Notes: a model not told the origin generated them from the letters alone. Positions 9,385 through 18,972 are shown, counted from the first letter of the stretch. The stretch is 24,517 nt of DNA from JAISGQ01 sp045536305 (GCA_045536305.1 JAZSNH010000028.1:1-24517), one strand, 5' to 3'. Numbers and translations are program-made.

Positions 9385-10383
9385 TTATTTATCCCATCCC
9401 TTTGGTATAAACAGTCGGTTAAATTCGCTTATCGCAAACCCGTCGGTCATCCCTGCTATATAGTCAAGAACCGCACGTTCCACGCCCGACTCCCTTATAA
9501 TAGACTCAAACTCATCGGGTATGAGCTCGGGCGATGTCATATATGTACTGAAAAGGGTCTTTACAAGCATTTCGGCTCTGCCCTCTTCCTTTTTCGCAAC
9601 CGGGTTTTTGTATACCGATTCATACATAAAATCGTGCAGGTGAAGGAACGCTTTCATTACATCGTCAGACATAATTATATTTCCTTCGGCACTGTTCTCG
9701 ATAACGGAATTTATCATGGTGTTGATACGCACAGAATGACGATTGCCGATAACGGCACTTATATCGGAGGGTATATCCTCTTCCTTAAGAATTTTCGCCC
9801 TTATACTGTCGTCTATATCATGGTTGAGATATGCTATTCTGTCCGCAAGTCTTACTATTCTGCCCTCGGGCGTGAATGCGTCCTTCCCCTTTGTATGGCA
9901 CAGGATGCCGTCACGCACCTCTTTTGTAAGATTAAGGCCCTTTCCTTCGCCTGCAAGCCGCTCCACCACACGGACCGACTGTTCGTAATGAGTAAAACCG
10001 AGCGAGGATATCTCATTTAAGGCTCGCTCTCCTGCGTGGCCAAAGGGTGTATGACCGAGATCGTGTCCTAAAGCGATAGCTTCCACCAAGTCCTCGTTCA
10101 GGCGAAGCGCTCTTGCAATAGTACGTCCTATCTGCGCTACCTCAAGAGTATGGGTAAGGCGTGTTCTGTAATGGTCGCCCGACGGCGACAAATATACCTG
10201 GGTCTTATGCTTTAGCCGTCTGAAGGATTTACTGTGGATTATTCTGTCGCGGTCGCGCTGAAACTCTGTGCGTATACTGCACTTTTCCTCCTCCTCCTCG
10301 CGGCCGAGGCACTGATCTGCAAATGTTGCAGCTTCGCATAAAATGATATGCTCATTTTGTTCTGTTCTTTCACGAATTGTCAT
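9385..10383 (-). CDS. dgt: Deoxyguanosinetriphosphate triphosphohydrolase-like protein
   Basis: This is an HD-domain phosphohydrolase of the dGTPase family, which removes triphosphate from deoxynucleoside triphosphates and helps balance dNTP pools. The metal ligands of the H...HD...D motif are visible: H78 in RLTHTLEV, H107-D108 in GHDLGHTPFGH, and D181 in RLADRIAYLNHD. Length is 332 residues, typical of the short Firmicute type rather than the roughly 500-residue E. coli Dgt. The ATG at 10383 follows a weak GGGCGTGGG site. Substrate preference cannot be read from sequence; some relatives act on several dNTPs. Its place ahead of dnaG is common in Clostridia and fits a link between nucleotide supply and replication. 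A short AAGCT/AGCTT hairpin follows the stop, too weak to call a terminator. Confidence 0.93.
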   Translation of the reverse strand: MTIRERTEQNEHIILCEAATFADQCLGREEEEEKCSIRTEFQRDRDRIIHSKSFRRLKHKTQVYLSPSGDHYRTRLTHTLEVAQIGRTIARALRLNEDLVEAIALGHDLGHTPFGHAGERALNEISSLGFTHYEQSVRVVERLAGEGKGLNLTKEVRDGILCHTKGKDAFTPEGRIVRLADRIAYLNHDIDDSIRAKILKEEDIPSDISAVIGNRHSVRINTMINSVIENSAEGNIIMSDDVMKAFLHLHDFMYESVYKNPVAKKEEGRAEMLVKTLFSTYMTSPELIPDEFESIIRESGVERAVLDYIAGMTDGFAISEFNRLFIPKGWDK

Positions 10384-10454
10384 TATCCCACGCCCTTCTA
10401 CTTACTATATACGCAACAAAAGGCGAAATCCCTTTATTTTTTTGAAAAAAATTT

Positions 10455-11075
10455 TTAAATTTTAAAAAATTCACATTTGCCGCAGACAACCGACACCTTT
10501 CCCAGTGTTGCATCGGCAAGCTTTTTTTCAAATTGAGAAAGCTTTTCGGGTGCAATATGAAATTCCATATATACATCGGCGCCAAATTCCGTATTATCCG
10601 TTACACCCTCATTTTCCGGAATAAGCGATGATATCCTGCCGTACTGCTCATAGGAGCAGGTCAGAGAGCAGTTTATGCACTCGCGCATTATCTGAGGCTC
10701 GGCACTCTCAAGGGCAAGAGCTGCCGCGTGAGAATATGCTCTGACAAGACCGCCTGTGCCGAGCAGTATTCCGCCGAAATAGCGCGTAACAACTATTACC
10801 GCATCTACTATCCCGCCCTTTGTAAGCACCGACAAAACAGGCTGACCCGCAGTGCCCGAAGGCTCGCCGTCATCGGAATAACGGCTTTGATTGTTTGCTC
10901 TGAGATTATAGGCATAGACATTGTGTCTGGCATCCCAGTGCTTTGATCTTATGAGGTTTATAAATTCCACCGCTTCCTCTTCGGTGGTCACATGCTTTAT
11001 ATAGCCTATAAAACGACTGCGCTTTTCGACAAATTCCTCTGCCGCATCATGCTTTACAGTTATATATTCCGCCAT
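10455..11075 (-). CDS. yigZ: YigZ/IMPACT family protein (UPF0029)
   Basis: This is a 206-residue member of the YigZ family, related to eukaryotic IMPACT. The N-terminal UPF0029 domain has the diagnostic stretches YSDDGEPSGTAGQP (about residues 65-78) and TRYFGGILLGTGGLVRAY (about 97-114). A small C-terminal domain (DUF1949-like) follows. The biochemical role is not settled; family members have been discussed as translation-associated or nucleic-acid-binding proteins, so no reaction is assigned. The ATG at 11075 has an excellent GGAGGTGA ribosome binding site. Only about 20 bases separate the rpmE terminator hairpin from this site, and no promoter is visible there, so expression may depend on read-through from rpmE. 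The stop is followed by an A/T-rich 71-base gap before dgt. Confidence 0.93.
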   Translation of the reverse strand: MAEYITVKHDAAEEFVEKRSRFIGYIKHVTTEEEAVEFINLIRSKHWDARHNVYAYNLRANNQSRYSDDGEPSGTAGQPVLSVLTKGGIVDAVIVVTRYFGGILLGTGGLVRAYSHAAALALESAEPQIMRECINCSLTCSYEQYGRISSLIPENEGVTDNTEFGADVYMEFHIAPEKLSQFEKKLADATLGKVSVVCGKCEFFKI

Positions 11076-11102
11076 TTTATCTCACCTCCGAAAACGACAA
11101 AT

Positions 11103-11127
11103 AAGGCGGTGCATTGCACACCGCCTT
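11103..11127 (-). terminator. Hairpin terminator or attenuator after rpmE
   Basis: This is a nine-base stem, AAGGCGGTG with CACCGCCTT, and a seven-base loop. On the minus strand it is followed by TATTTGTCGTTTTC, which is T-rich but interrupted. It lies 17 bases past the rpmE stop. The broken T-tract and the absence of a visible promoter before yigZ suggest partial rather than complete termination. Confidence 0.7.
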
Positions 11128-11144
11128 TGCCGGTCTTCAAAATA

Positions 11145-11345
11145 TTAGTCGAGATTGAAGCGCTTCTTGAATCTGTCTACACGACCGCCGGTATCAACCA
11201 GCTTCTGCTTACCCGTGAAGTACGGGTGGCACTTGGAGCAGATTTCAACGCGGATGTTCTTCTTTGTAGAGCAGGTGTTAATGACATTACCGCATGCACA
11301 GGTAATGGTTGTCTCCTCGTATTTGGGATGCAGTCCTTCCTTCAT
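11145..11345 (-). CDS. rpmE: Large ribosomal subunit protein bL31, zinc-binding (C+) type
   Basis: This is a 66-residue ribosomal protein L31. Four cysteines in the zinc-binding arrangement (C16, C18, C36, C39) mark it as the C+ paralog, which is normally made when zinc is sufficient. C25 is an additional cysteine. The ATG at 11345 has an AGAGGTGA ribosome binding site. The frame stays open 17 codons further upstream, but that extension runs through the promoter -10 region and is not part of the protein. The gene has its own strong promoter (11413-11385) and a hairpin after it, so it can be expressed independently of addA upstream. Confidence 0.97.
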   Translation of the reverse strand: MKEGLHPKYEETTITCACGNVINTCSTKKNIRVEICSKCHPYFTGKQKLVDTGGRVDRFKKRFNLD

Positions 11346-11384
11346 TCCAGTCACCTCTTTCGTTGATGTATCAAACGCTAATTG

Positions 11385-11413
11385 AGTATAATACATGTTA
11401 TCGCAAATTGCAA
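11385..11413 (-). promoter_or_regulatory. Sigma-A promoter for rpmE
   Basis: On the minus strand the -35 box is TTGCAA (11413-11408), followed by a 17-base spacer and the -10 box TATACT (11390-11385). The start of transcription is expected near 11378, leaving a leader of about 32 bases that holds the ribosome binding site. It lies in the 112-base gap between addA and rpmE. Confidence 0.8.
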
Positions 11414-11457
11414 GTGTTTTTTGAATTTTATATTTTTTCTCTTGAAAATATATGCTT

Positions 11458-14400
11458 TCAGTACGGAATTTCTATGAAGCGTGACAATGTAAAGGACCAT
11501 ATACAAAGCCTTTCCACTTTCTTTTCAAGCACCTGCTGCATAGCTGCAGCATACAGACGAAGCTGATTGCCGTAGGCTTCGATGAATTTATTTTTATCAT
11601 ACAGCCTGTCGCTTTTATAATCGATTATCGCTATGCTGTCCTCAAACTCCGCAACACAGTCACACGCACCTTCGATCACTATATTTTCATCGGTATCCTT
11701 ATCTGTAAACAGATAGTGATATTCTTTCGGAAGTATAGCCGAAAAGGTCTGCTCACGGTGTATTTCCTTCGCTCTCAGCATCAGCTCTCCTCCCTCACCG
11801 TCAAAGAAATCTCCGAGTTTTCTTTCATCGAGTACCTTGAGTTCTTCTTCCGTAAAGGTTCCGTTTTCGGAAAGGCGTTTTATTTCCGAGGCTATATCCT
11901 TTGCCGCCGCTTTGCAGTCTGCTTTCTCCATAAAGCGGTGCAGTACTGTGCCTCTGTGAGCTGCGCTGATGCCCTTTTCTTCAAGGAACGCAGGGCGGCT
12001 TGCGGCAATCGACTTATCCGCAGAAAAGCTGTGAAGGCTTGAGGCTGTCACCTTTGCAGGGACTCCCTCAAGTGCGGCGCCTTTGTATTTCCACGCAAGG
12101 CGGCTTTCTATTTCGGAAACAAGCTCTTCGTCGGGCAATGCTGTCTTTTCGCCTGCCTCTGCCTTTTCATTCGCTGTTGTCCGCTGTTCGTCCTCGGAAT
12201 AAACCTTTATGTATAACTGACCCTGACTGTCATTGGCAAACATTTCGTCCGTTCCTATCAGTCTGCGAAGCTCTTCGCCGTCACGGTGTCTGAGCGCGCA
12301 CGCTGTTATCCACACGCCGAAATCACGGCAGCAAAGCATTGCTGAAGGGTCGAGTGTCTCGTCTTTTCGAGCTAATTGAGCCGAGCGCAGAACCATCTTC
12401 TTTACATTTTTATATGTTCCTACGAGTATGAGCTTTTCCTTTGCTCTTGTCAGGGCAACATACAGCTTTCTGACATCCTCCGCCACCTCTTCCATGCTGT
12501 TTACGGCATAAGCGGCCGCTCGCGGCAGAGTTTCATTAAGCCCGAGAGAATTATCGCTGACCTTTTTAAGCCCAACGCCGAGCGTCTGATTAAATTCCAC
12601 GTCATTACGCCTGTGCTTCTGGTCTGCGCCGAGCCCGCAAACTATACACACAGGAAATTCCAGTCCCTTTGATTTGTGTATTGTCATCATACGCACCACA
12701 TCGGCATTTTTCGCAGATGCCGATGCAGGTGTCATATCTCCCTCCTGCTCGGCTATTCTGTCTATAAAGCGAATAAATGCACCTATTCCTCTGCTGCCCG
12801 ACACCTCGCAGTTCTCTGCATAGGATATGAGCAGTTCAAGATTCGCTTTTCGCATTTCGCCGTCGGGCAATGCAAGCACCGCGCTCATATAGCCTGTGAT
12901 GCTGAGCATTTCGCTTATCACCATGTCGGCAGGAGATGTTGCTGCCATATTTCGAAGCTTTGACAGTAATTCAAGAAATTTTGTGGATTTTTCATCTCCC
13001 TGCTCGGATGCTTTGCAAAGAGCAGTGTAAAAATTGCTTTTTGGCAGTGCCAGCCTTACCTTTGCAAGATCATCGGCATCAAAGCCTGCCATCGGAGAAC
13101 AAAGCACATTGAGCAGGGCTATTTCCTGCAGAGGATTGTCTATTATCCGCAGAAAGGAAAGTGCTGTCTGCACCTCGCTGCGCTCGAGAAAGCCCGTTTC
13201 ATCAGACAAAAGACAACCAATGCCGACCTTTTCAAGCTCGCGAGCGATTATCGCACCGTGATACCCCTTTACCTGTGCTCTCAGAATACAGAAATCACGC
13301 GGCGATGCAGGCCGCATGCACTTTTTATTTTTGTCGTAGACCTCAAAGCCTTCGTCTATCATCTGTCTTATTTTCGATGCAATGAATTTCGCTTCGGTGG
13401 AATCGGTCTTATACTCATCTTCATCACTGAGCACATTCAGCAGATGCAATTCACTGTGTCTGTCAGACGCCTGCGGATAGCTCGCCTGCGGATCGAGCTG
13501 CTGACTGCGATAATCGACTCCGCCGCACTCAGGCGTCATGAGTCTGCGGAAAATAAAGTTTACGGTATCCGTCACCTCTGCACGGCTGCGATAATTCTGA
13601 GCAAGCGTTATCCTCGCAGGGTAGATCGGCTTTTTTTCGTCAAAATCGGTATAGCGTTCAAATCTGTCGGTGAAAAGTCCGCTTACCGCACGCCTAAATC
13701 TGTATATGCTCTGCTTTACATCTCCGACTATAAAGAGATTGTTTTCTCTTTTGTCTATCTTTTCTCCGTCTTCATGTGCCACAGCGCGGAATATCATATC
13801 CTGCACCGCGCTTGTATCCTGATATTCGTCAAGAAGTATTTCATCATAATTCTGACGAACCTCGAGCGCTGTCGGTGTTCTGCAGAGCCCGTCCGCACGC
13901 CTTTCGACCAGCAGCTCTACCGCAAGATGCTCGAGATCACCGAAGTGAAGCACATTCCTCTCCTTTTTAAGCTTTGTCATAAGAGCAAGGTAATCCTGCG
14001 CCATATTACAGAGAGTCTCCATTACAGGGCGAAGATATTCCATGTCCTTTTCCTGCTCGGAAACCGTGCAGCACATAACATTTTTCGCTTTTGACAGCAG
14101 TTTGTCGGTCAGCTCGAGCATGCTTTCGACAGCTTCTGCCGCTTCAGGATTTGATAGCTTGTTTCTGCCCTTTCCCGTCATGCTGTAATCAGACACAGCC
14201 TCAAGCACCGAATCGTAATCGCCCTGTGCAGCCCTGATTTTATCAAACAAATCCGACATATTCAAAAATATTACGCCGAATTTCTTTTTGATATCCTCCA
14301 TCTCTTCCGAAAAAGCCTCGGCACGTTTGATGATATCAAAAGCGCTGTTTATCATTTTATTCGCCTGCTGTCGGGCGGCATCACGCCAGAGTGAGCCGTC

Positions 14401-15012
14401 GCCGCGGTACATCTCGCGCACCGATTCTATGCACTGAGCAGGAAATGGAGAAGCTTCGGCAAAAAGAGCAAAGGCCTTGAGCGTTTCCGTAAGCTTTGCA
14501 TCATCACGCTTTTCCGAAAGGATTTTTATAAGCCTTAAAAAGCCTTCGTCTGATTTTTTATAATACTCCTCCGCTATCTGCTGTGCCGCCGCTTCACTGA
14601 GCAGCTTTATTTCGTTATCGTCAGCTATGCGAAAATCGGGAGATACTCCCAGAGTATGAAAGTTTTCACGCACGAGTCTTCCGCAAAAAGAGTGCATTGT
14701 GCATATCTGTGCGCTCTGCAGAAGCAGTCTCTGCCGCCTGAGATGGAACGAGCTCGGGTTCTGAGACAATCTTTCATCGAGCTTTGCGGCAATTCTTTCT
14801 TTCATTTCGTTTGCCGCCGCGTTTGAGAAGGTAACAATAAGAAGTCGGTCTGCATCAATGTATTTCCCGTTTTCATCGGGTTCGAGCATTTCTATTACCC
14901 TCTGGCTGAGCACTGCTGTCTTTCCCGAGCCTGCCGCCGCAGATACAAGAACCGTTCCTCCCCTTGCATATATCGCCATCAGCTGTTCTTTGTTCCAGCT
15001 TACATCAGCCAT
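11458..15012 (-). CDS. addA: ATP-dependent helicase/nuclease subunit A
   Basis: AddA is the UvrD-like helicase and nuclease subunit of AddAB, which resects double-strand DNA ends for RecA and degrades foreign linear DNA. The 1184-residue protein has Walker A AAAGSGKT (K31) and motif Ia/Ib TFSNAAANEMKERI. Walker B is in DEYQDTS (from D395), and the later helicase motifs MTIHKSKGLEFPV and VALTRAKEKL are intact. The C-terminal RecB-type nuclease has IIDYKSD, with D1131 and K1133 in the active-site positions. The length is close to that of the Bacillus protein and no frame break is seen. The ATG at 15012 overlaps the end of addB by 8 bases (ATGGCTGA), a sign of translational coupling. Confidence 0.97.
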   Translation of the reverse strand: MADVSWNKEQLMAIYARGGTVLVSAAAGSGKTAVLSQRVIEMLEPDENGKYIDADRLLIVTFSNAAANEMKERIAAKLDERLSQNPSSFHLRRQRLLLQSAQICTMHSFCGRLVRENFHTLGVSPDFRIADDNEIKLLSEAAAQQIAEEYYKKSDEGFLRLIKILSEKRDDAKLTETLKAFALFAEASPFPAQCIESVREMYRGDGSLWRDAARQQANKMINSAFDIIKRAEAFSEEMEDIKKKFGVIFLNMSDLFDKIRAAQGDYDSVLEAVSDYSMTGKGRNKLSNPEAAEAVESMLELTDKLLSKAKNVMCCTVSEQEKDMEYLRPVMETLCNMAQDYLALMTKLKKERNVLHFGDLEHLAVELLVERRADGLCRTPTALEVRQNYDEILLDEYQDTSAVQDMIFRAVAHEDGEKIDKRENNLFIVGDVKQSIYRFRRAVSGLFTDRFERYTDFDEKKPIYPARITLAQNYRSRAEVTDTVNFIFRRLMTPECGGVDYRSQQLDPQASYPQASDRHSELHLLNVLSDEDEYKTDSTEAKFIASKIRQMIDEGFEVYDKNKKCMRPASPRDFCILRAQVKGYHGAIIARELEKVGIGCLLSDETGFLERSEVQTALSFLRIIDNPLQEIALLNVLCSPMAGFDADDLAKVRLALPKSNFYTALCKASEQGDEKSTKFLELLSKLRNMAATSPADMVISEMLSITGYMSAVLALPDGEMRKANLELLISYAENCEVSGSRGIGAFIRFIDRIAEQEGDMTPASASAKNADVVRMMTIHKSKGLEFPVCIVCGLGADQKHRRNDVEFNQTLGVGLKKVSDNSLGLNETLPRAAAYAVNSMEEVAEDVRKLYVALTRAKEKLILVGTYKNVKKMVLRSAQLARKDETLDPSAMLCCRDFGVWITACALRHRDGEELRRLIGTDEMFANDSQGQLYIKVYSEDEQRTTANEKAEAGEKTALPDEELVSEIESRLAWKYKGAALEGVPAKVTASSLHSFSADKSIAASRPAFLEEKGISAAHRGTVLHRFMEKADCKAAAKDIASEIKRLSENGTFTEEELKVLDERKLGDFFDGEGGELMLRAKEIHREQTFSAILPKEYHYLFTDKDTDENIVIEGACDCVAEFEDSIAIIDYKSDRLYDKNKFIEAYGNQLRLYAAAMQQVLEKKVERLCIWSFTLSRFIEIPY

Positions 15013-18000
15013 CGTCTCTCTCCTCCTCCGAAAGAAGTATTGCTCTGAGCCGTTCTTCCGAATATTTTTCTATTTCCCGTCCAACCGTTCTCGGATCCTC
15101 GACTCCGCATGCATTTTTTATATCGCAGTAAGAGCAAGCCTCGATCTCGCCGCAGACGGGCTTCGGCGCCACTTCGCCCTTATGCAGTGCTTCACCCATT
15201 TCGGCAAGAAGCTTTCTTGTATATTTGCAAAGGGCATAAAATTCCTCACAGGAGATAACACGGCTGTATCTTTTGTCAAATTTGCCCGAGGAGGTAAGCT
15301 TTGCAGGCACAAAATTTCCCTTTACGCCCTCTTCCATTGCTTCGACAACCTCTGTGTCTGCAACGAGCTGACCTCCCATTTTAAGCTGCTCTGTTCTTCG
15401 CAAACTTTCATTTGCATCATTGCGGTTTATATCCTTAAGCCTGAAGGAGGCAGGAAAATAAAGCGCACCTGCAGGCTTGCAGTCTCCAAACCGTTTGCTG
15501 CTTAGCAGTGCATCAAAGTACATGAACATCTGCATATCGATGCCCTGTACCACCTTATCTGCCGAAAATTTCTTTGCTCCCGTCTTGTAATCGATGATCC
15601 TTATATATTTTTGCAGACCTATCTGAGCCATATCGACCCTGTCAATAAGTCCCGTGACCCTCAGTGTTCCATCATTGAGCTTTATTTCCGGATAAGGCAG
15701 CTGTGCAGAGCCTACGGGAAGCTCCATTGCATCGGGTATAGGACGGAATGAGCCTGCCTCAAATTCAGCGCCTATGTATATGATTATCTGCTCAAGCGAA
15801 TCTATAAGATTTTTAAGCAGCTGTATAAATCGCGGAGATTTTTCCGACTTTCCGCCCATGTTCTCTTCGACATAAATATCCGTCAGGCGCTCTATTTCGC
15901 CCCTGAGCGCGGCACTTCTTGAAAACTCCGTCATATCCTGTACATGCTCTTTTATGATATGTTCAAGAATGTAATGCACCACATTGCCGTATGACATGGC
16001 ATCGATCTTTGCCTTTCGTCTCGGCTTTACGCCAAGGCCGTAATCGCAGAAGAATTTGAACGGACACTTAAAATAATCGTCCGCTCGGCTCTGCGACATT
16101 TTTATGTTTTTTCCAAACAGTATCTGCGACAGCTTCCTGTCTCGGAAATTAAAATATCTGCCGTCCTTTGCTCTCTGCAATGTGCGCAGCTTATCGGAAT
16201 ACTGTTCTTTTTCGCTTATCGCCTTTTTAAGCGATGATGCAAGAGCGCTTTTTTCTCCTGCTCCTGCACTGAGCGCAAAGGCTGCTCCGAGCCCTTCTAT
16301 CTGTTCCATTGTAAGCTCGTCGGTATATTCCGTCTGCCTGCACGAGGGCAGCAGACGCTTTGCTTCACTGACAAGCTCGGAGGGTGCCTGCGTTGTGTTT
16401 GCCGCTGTTTTTGGCGTTGTTATGTAAAGTCTTTCCGAGGGAGTACACATCGCCATATAGGAAAGCAGTCTTTCTTCCAAGGTCTGCTCCCCGGAAGGCT
16501 CGGCTATTTCAATTCCCATTTCCGTAAGCTGTCTGCGTTCGGAATCGGTAAACACACCCGATGCTCTGGCCTCCTTCGGGAATATGCCCTGTGATGCACC
16601 CAATATAAAGGTTGCTCTCGCTTCGCCTGTTCTCACTCTGTCTGCCGCACCGAACGTCACCTCATCAAGTCCCTGCGGTATCTGACCTACTGTCACAGAG
16701 CTTATCATCAGGTTGAGCATGTCTGTAAACTCATCAAGAGGCAGTCTTTTTTCTCCCTCTATGCCTGCTGCTCTGTCCAGTATGTTCATCAGCATGTCCC
16801 ATACCTGCTGCTGTATCTGAGAATCCTGAGCATTAAGCCCTTCGCAGAGATTTATCATACAGCTCGCTGTACCTGCACCCTCTAAAAGCTCATATATGTA
16901 CTGCGCTCTTTCTCTTCCGCTCGCATCCTTCATTTTTTCGCAGAAGGGCAAAAGCAATGTGCATATACGTTTTCTGACACTGTTTATACTTTCGAGCCGC
17001 TGTGCGCCCTCCTCGGTGAGCTTTCCCTCAAGTCCGTCGGGGTTTGATGTAAATTCGCTTTTCCATCTCTCGCCGCCAAGCTCCCACATCAGGCAGTATT
17101 CCTCACAAAGCGCGGCATCCTCGGCCGATACACCCTCTGTCATGCCCGTTTTAAGAAGGGATAAAATGCTTTCGCTCTGCCATTTTCCTCTGCAAAGGGC
17201 AAGCGCATTTGAAACAAAGCGCACGGCAGGAGAATATTCAATGGACACCCTTCTGTCAAAAAACAACGGAATTCCCTGTTCTGCCGCCGCTTCACGCACA
17301 CACCTCATATAACTGCTCTCATCTCTGACCAGAACAGCTATATCTCTGCAGCGGTAATTTTCCTCACGCAGCAGGCGGCGTATCTCCCTGAAAGCAAAAT
17401 TTGCCTCGTCACGGGGATTTATTGCCTCATAAATCTGCACCGCATCCGTTTCTTCGTTTAAGGGCTCTTCCGTAAAGCTGTAAAGGCCTTTTTCGATTTT
17501 GGAAAGTGCCGCATTTTTAAAGCGTTTTCCGCCTTCGAGAATAATTGGTGTCTTTACGGGAACACCGCTTCGTTTTGCCAGCTCAATCAGTTTTTGAGCA
17601 GTTTTTTTGACAGGCGAAAACAGCCCTGTTCCATTCTGCAGATCGGAAAGGGAATCTGCACAAAGCGTTATAATGCACTCGTCTGCCTGTGCCATGACGG
17701 CAGAGATGACCTTCAGCTCCTGACCTGTAAAGCCGCGGAAGCAATCTATGATAACGGTTTTCCCCTCGTAGTATCGTGTCTCCTCAAGCTGTTCGGCATA
17801 TCGTGTCAGCATATCGAGGTCGTCATACCCCGACTGCGCTATGATCCTGTCATATTCGGCGCAGACCAGCGCAAGCTCTGACAGCTTCATCGAAAGCACT
17901 TTTGCAGGAACAATGCGCGCTGTCTTTTCAAGCTGTGCAGGCTCTATCGCAAAAAGCTTAAGCTCCTTTACCGCATCGAGAAGATGTGCTACAAAATCTA

Positions 18001-18325
18001 TATTCTTTTTTCTTCTGGAATAAAGCTCCAGATAATCCTCTATATTGCTCAGCGCCGCATACATAGCCGCCGCTTTGCCGCAGTCGTCTATTCGAGAACT
18101 GCCTTTTTTCGATTGCTTTTCTGCAAGGCGCGTAAAGCTGCTGACTTCTACATATCTCGCCCTTGACGCTCCGAGAGCAAGCAGTATTGCACGCTCCGAG
18201 CGAAAGGAATACTGCTCAGGCACTATAAACACCGCTTTTTTTCCCGATTTTGCCGTTTCTATTGCTTTTTTATAGGCTTCGTAGGTTTTTCCCGAGCCTG
18301 CTCGTCCCAATATAAGCTGCAACAT
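15005..18325 (-). CDS. addB: ATP-dependent helicase/nuclease subunit B
   Basis: AddB is the partner of AddA. It contains a degenerate helicase-like core that recognises Chi in characterised systems, plus a second RecB-type nuclease. The Walker A motif GRAGSGKT is at residues 7-14 near the N-terminus. The nuclease motif IIDYKTG has D912 and K914. Four cysteines fit the iron-sulfur cluster that staples this nuclease domain: C754 in the CPFKFFC stretch, and C1064, C1067 and C1073 in a C-x2-C-x5-C pattern identical in spacing to Bacillus AddB. Length is 1106 residues, slightly shorter than the Bacillus form. The ATG at 18325 is preceded by a GGGGTGG ribosome binding site. A putative promoter lies at 18385-18357. 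Confidence 0.96.
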   Translation of the reverse strand: MLQLILGRAGSGKTYEAYKKAIETAKSGKKAVFIVPEQYSFRSERAILLALGASRARYVEVSSFTRLAEKQSKKGSSRIDDCGKAAAMYAALSNIEDYLELYSRRKKNIDFVAHLLDAVKELKLFAIEPAQLEKTARIVPAKVLSMKLSELALVCAEYDRIIAQSGYDDLDMLTRYAEQLEETRYYEGKTVIIDCFRGFTGQELKVISAVMAQADECIITLCADSLSDLQNGTGLFSPVKKTAQKLIELAKRSGVPVKTPIILEGGKRFKNAALSKIEKGLYSFTEEPLNEETDAVQIYEAINPRDEANFAFREIRRLLREENYRCRDIAVLVRDESSYMRCVREAAAEQGIPLFFDRRVSIEYSPAVRFVSNALALCRGKWQSESILSLLKTGMTEGVSAEDAALCEEYCLMWELGGERWKSEFTSNPDGLEGKLTEEGAQRLESINSVRKRICTLLLPFCEKMKDASGRERAQYIYELLEGAGTASCMINLCEGLNAQDSQIQQQVWDMLMNILDRAAGIEGEKRLPLDEFTDMLNLMISSVTVGQIPQGLDEVTFGAADRVRTGEARATFILGASQGIFPKEARASGVFTDSERRQLTEMGIEIAEPSGEQTLEERLLSYMAMCTPSERLYITTPKTAANTTQAPSELVSEAKRLLPSCRQTEYTDELTMEQIEGLGAAFALSAGAGEKSALASSLKKAISEKEQYSDKLRTLQRAKDGRYFNFRDRKLSQILFGKNIKMSQSRADDYFKCPFKFFCDYGLGVKPRRKAKIDAMSYGNVVHYILEHIIKEHVQDMTEFSRSAALRGEIERLTDIYVEENMGGKSEKSPRFIQLLKNLIDSLEQIIIYIGAEFEAGSFRPIPDAMELPVGSAQLPYPEIKLNDGTLRVTGLIDRVDMAQIGLQKYIRIIDYKTGAKKFSADKVVQGIDMQMFMYFDALLSSKRFGDCKPAGALYFPASFRLKDINRNDANESLRRTEQLKMGGQLVADTEVVEAMEEGVKGNFVPAKLTSSGKFDKRYSRVISCEEFYALCKYTRKLLAEMGEALHKGEVAPKPVCGEIEACSYCDIKNACGVEDPRTVGREIEKYSEERLRAILLSEEERDDG

Positions 18326-18356
18326 TTGTCCACCCCGAATGATATTTTACAGAACT

Positions 18357-18385
18357 ATTTTAGCAGATGGGATGGGTAAAAACAA
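18357..18385 (-). promoter_or_regulatory. Putative sigma-A promoter for addBA
   Basis: On the minus strand TTGTTT (18385-18380) and TAAAAT (18362-18357) are separated by exactly 17 bases. Transcription would start near 18350, about 25 bases before the addB ATG. The -35 box matches 4 of 6 and the -10 box 5 of 6. It starts 3 bases past the spoIIR stop codon, in the 62-base spoIIR-addB gap. Confidence 0.6.
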
Positions 18386-18387
18386 TC

Positions 18388-18966
18388 TCATCGCATAAGC
18401 TTTTGAAAAAGCTCCACAAGATAGAATTTTATTTCGTATTCTCCCTGTGTGATGTTCGACTGCTCCTCGCTGAGTACCATTTCAAGCCCACTGCCGCTGG
18501 CTGCAGGCAGACACAGCTGCGGAAACATCACGCACCACCAGTTTTTGCCCTTTCCTTCACCGATATATACATTTACAGCTTCATAATTTCCCGCAGGCAA
18601 TGTTATTTCTCCGTAGTGACGAGTATCGAACCATGCTTTTCCGATTTCTATTTTCACGTCATATCGGAAGCCCTGTTTTTCTATTTCATCTCTTGCCGCC
18701 GCTTCGAGGTAAGATATTCTTTGCGTCACTTCCTCCTGCGCCTCTTCCTTTGTCCGAGCATTTGAAAACAGCTCCTCCGATTCCGCTATAAGGCGGTCAC
18801 GCACCTTAAGCTTTAAGCTTTGATCTTCTTCGGAGTCGGAGTTTGCAAGCACATGCATTCGAAGTACGTTTTCCCGTATCCCCCTGCACTGACCCTCAAA
18901 GGCCGCAAACGACAGTACCGCTGTAAAAATGAGTGCTAAAAGCATTGATATTTCTATTCTTTTCAT
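18388..18966 (-). CDS. spoIIR: Stage II sporulation protein R
   Basis: SpoIIR is made in the forespore under sigma-F in Bacillus. It is exported to the intermembrane space, where it triggers SpoIIGA to process pro-sigma-E in the mother cell. The 192-residue protein begins with a basic tip and one hydrophobic segment (about residues 7-22) acting as signal or anchor. The family signatures LRMHVLANSDSEEDQ and VYIGEGKGKNWWCVMFPQLC follow. It is somewhat shorter than the Bacillus protein. The ATG at 18966 is the natural start, but the nearest good ribosome binding site, AAAGGA (18987-18982), is 15 bases away and lies inside a long hairpin. Its presence indicates an organism with an endospore programme. 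Confidence 0.93.
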   Translation of the reverse strand: MKRIEISMLLALIFTAVLSFAAFEGQCRGIRENVLRMHVLANSDSEEDQSLKLKVRDRLIAESEELFSNARTKEEAQEEVTQRISYLEAAARDEIEKQGFRYDVKIEIGKAWFDTRHYGEITLPAGNYEAVNVYIGEGKGKNWWCVMFPQLCLPAASGSGLEMVLSEEQSNITQGEYEIKFYLVELFQKLMR

Positions 18967-18972
18967 ATGTAA

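Noticed and set aside
10384..10454. Terminator between yigZ and dgt
   Set aside because: The A/T-rich stretch has only a five-base stem (AAAGG/CCTTT) with a poor T-run in the transcribed direction; too weak to call.
13258..14094. Plus-strand open frame of 278 codons opposite addA
   Set aside because: It is antisense to well-conserved helicase motifs of addA, including DEYQDTS. The product is rich in Cys, His and Arg in a way typical of shadow frames.
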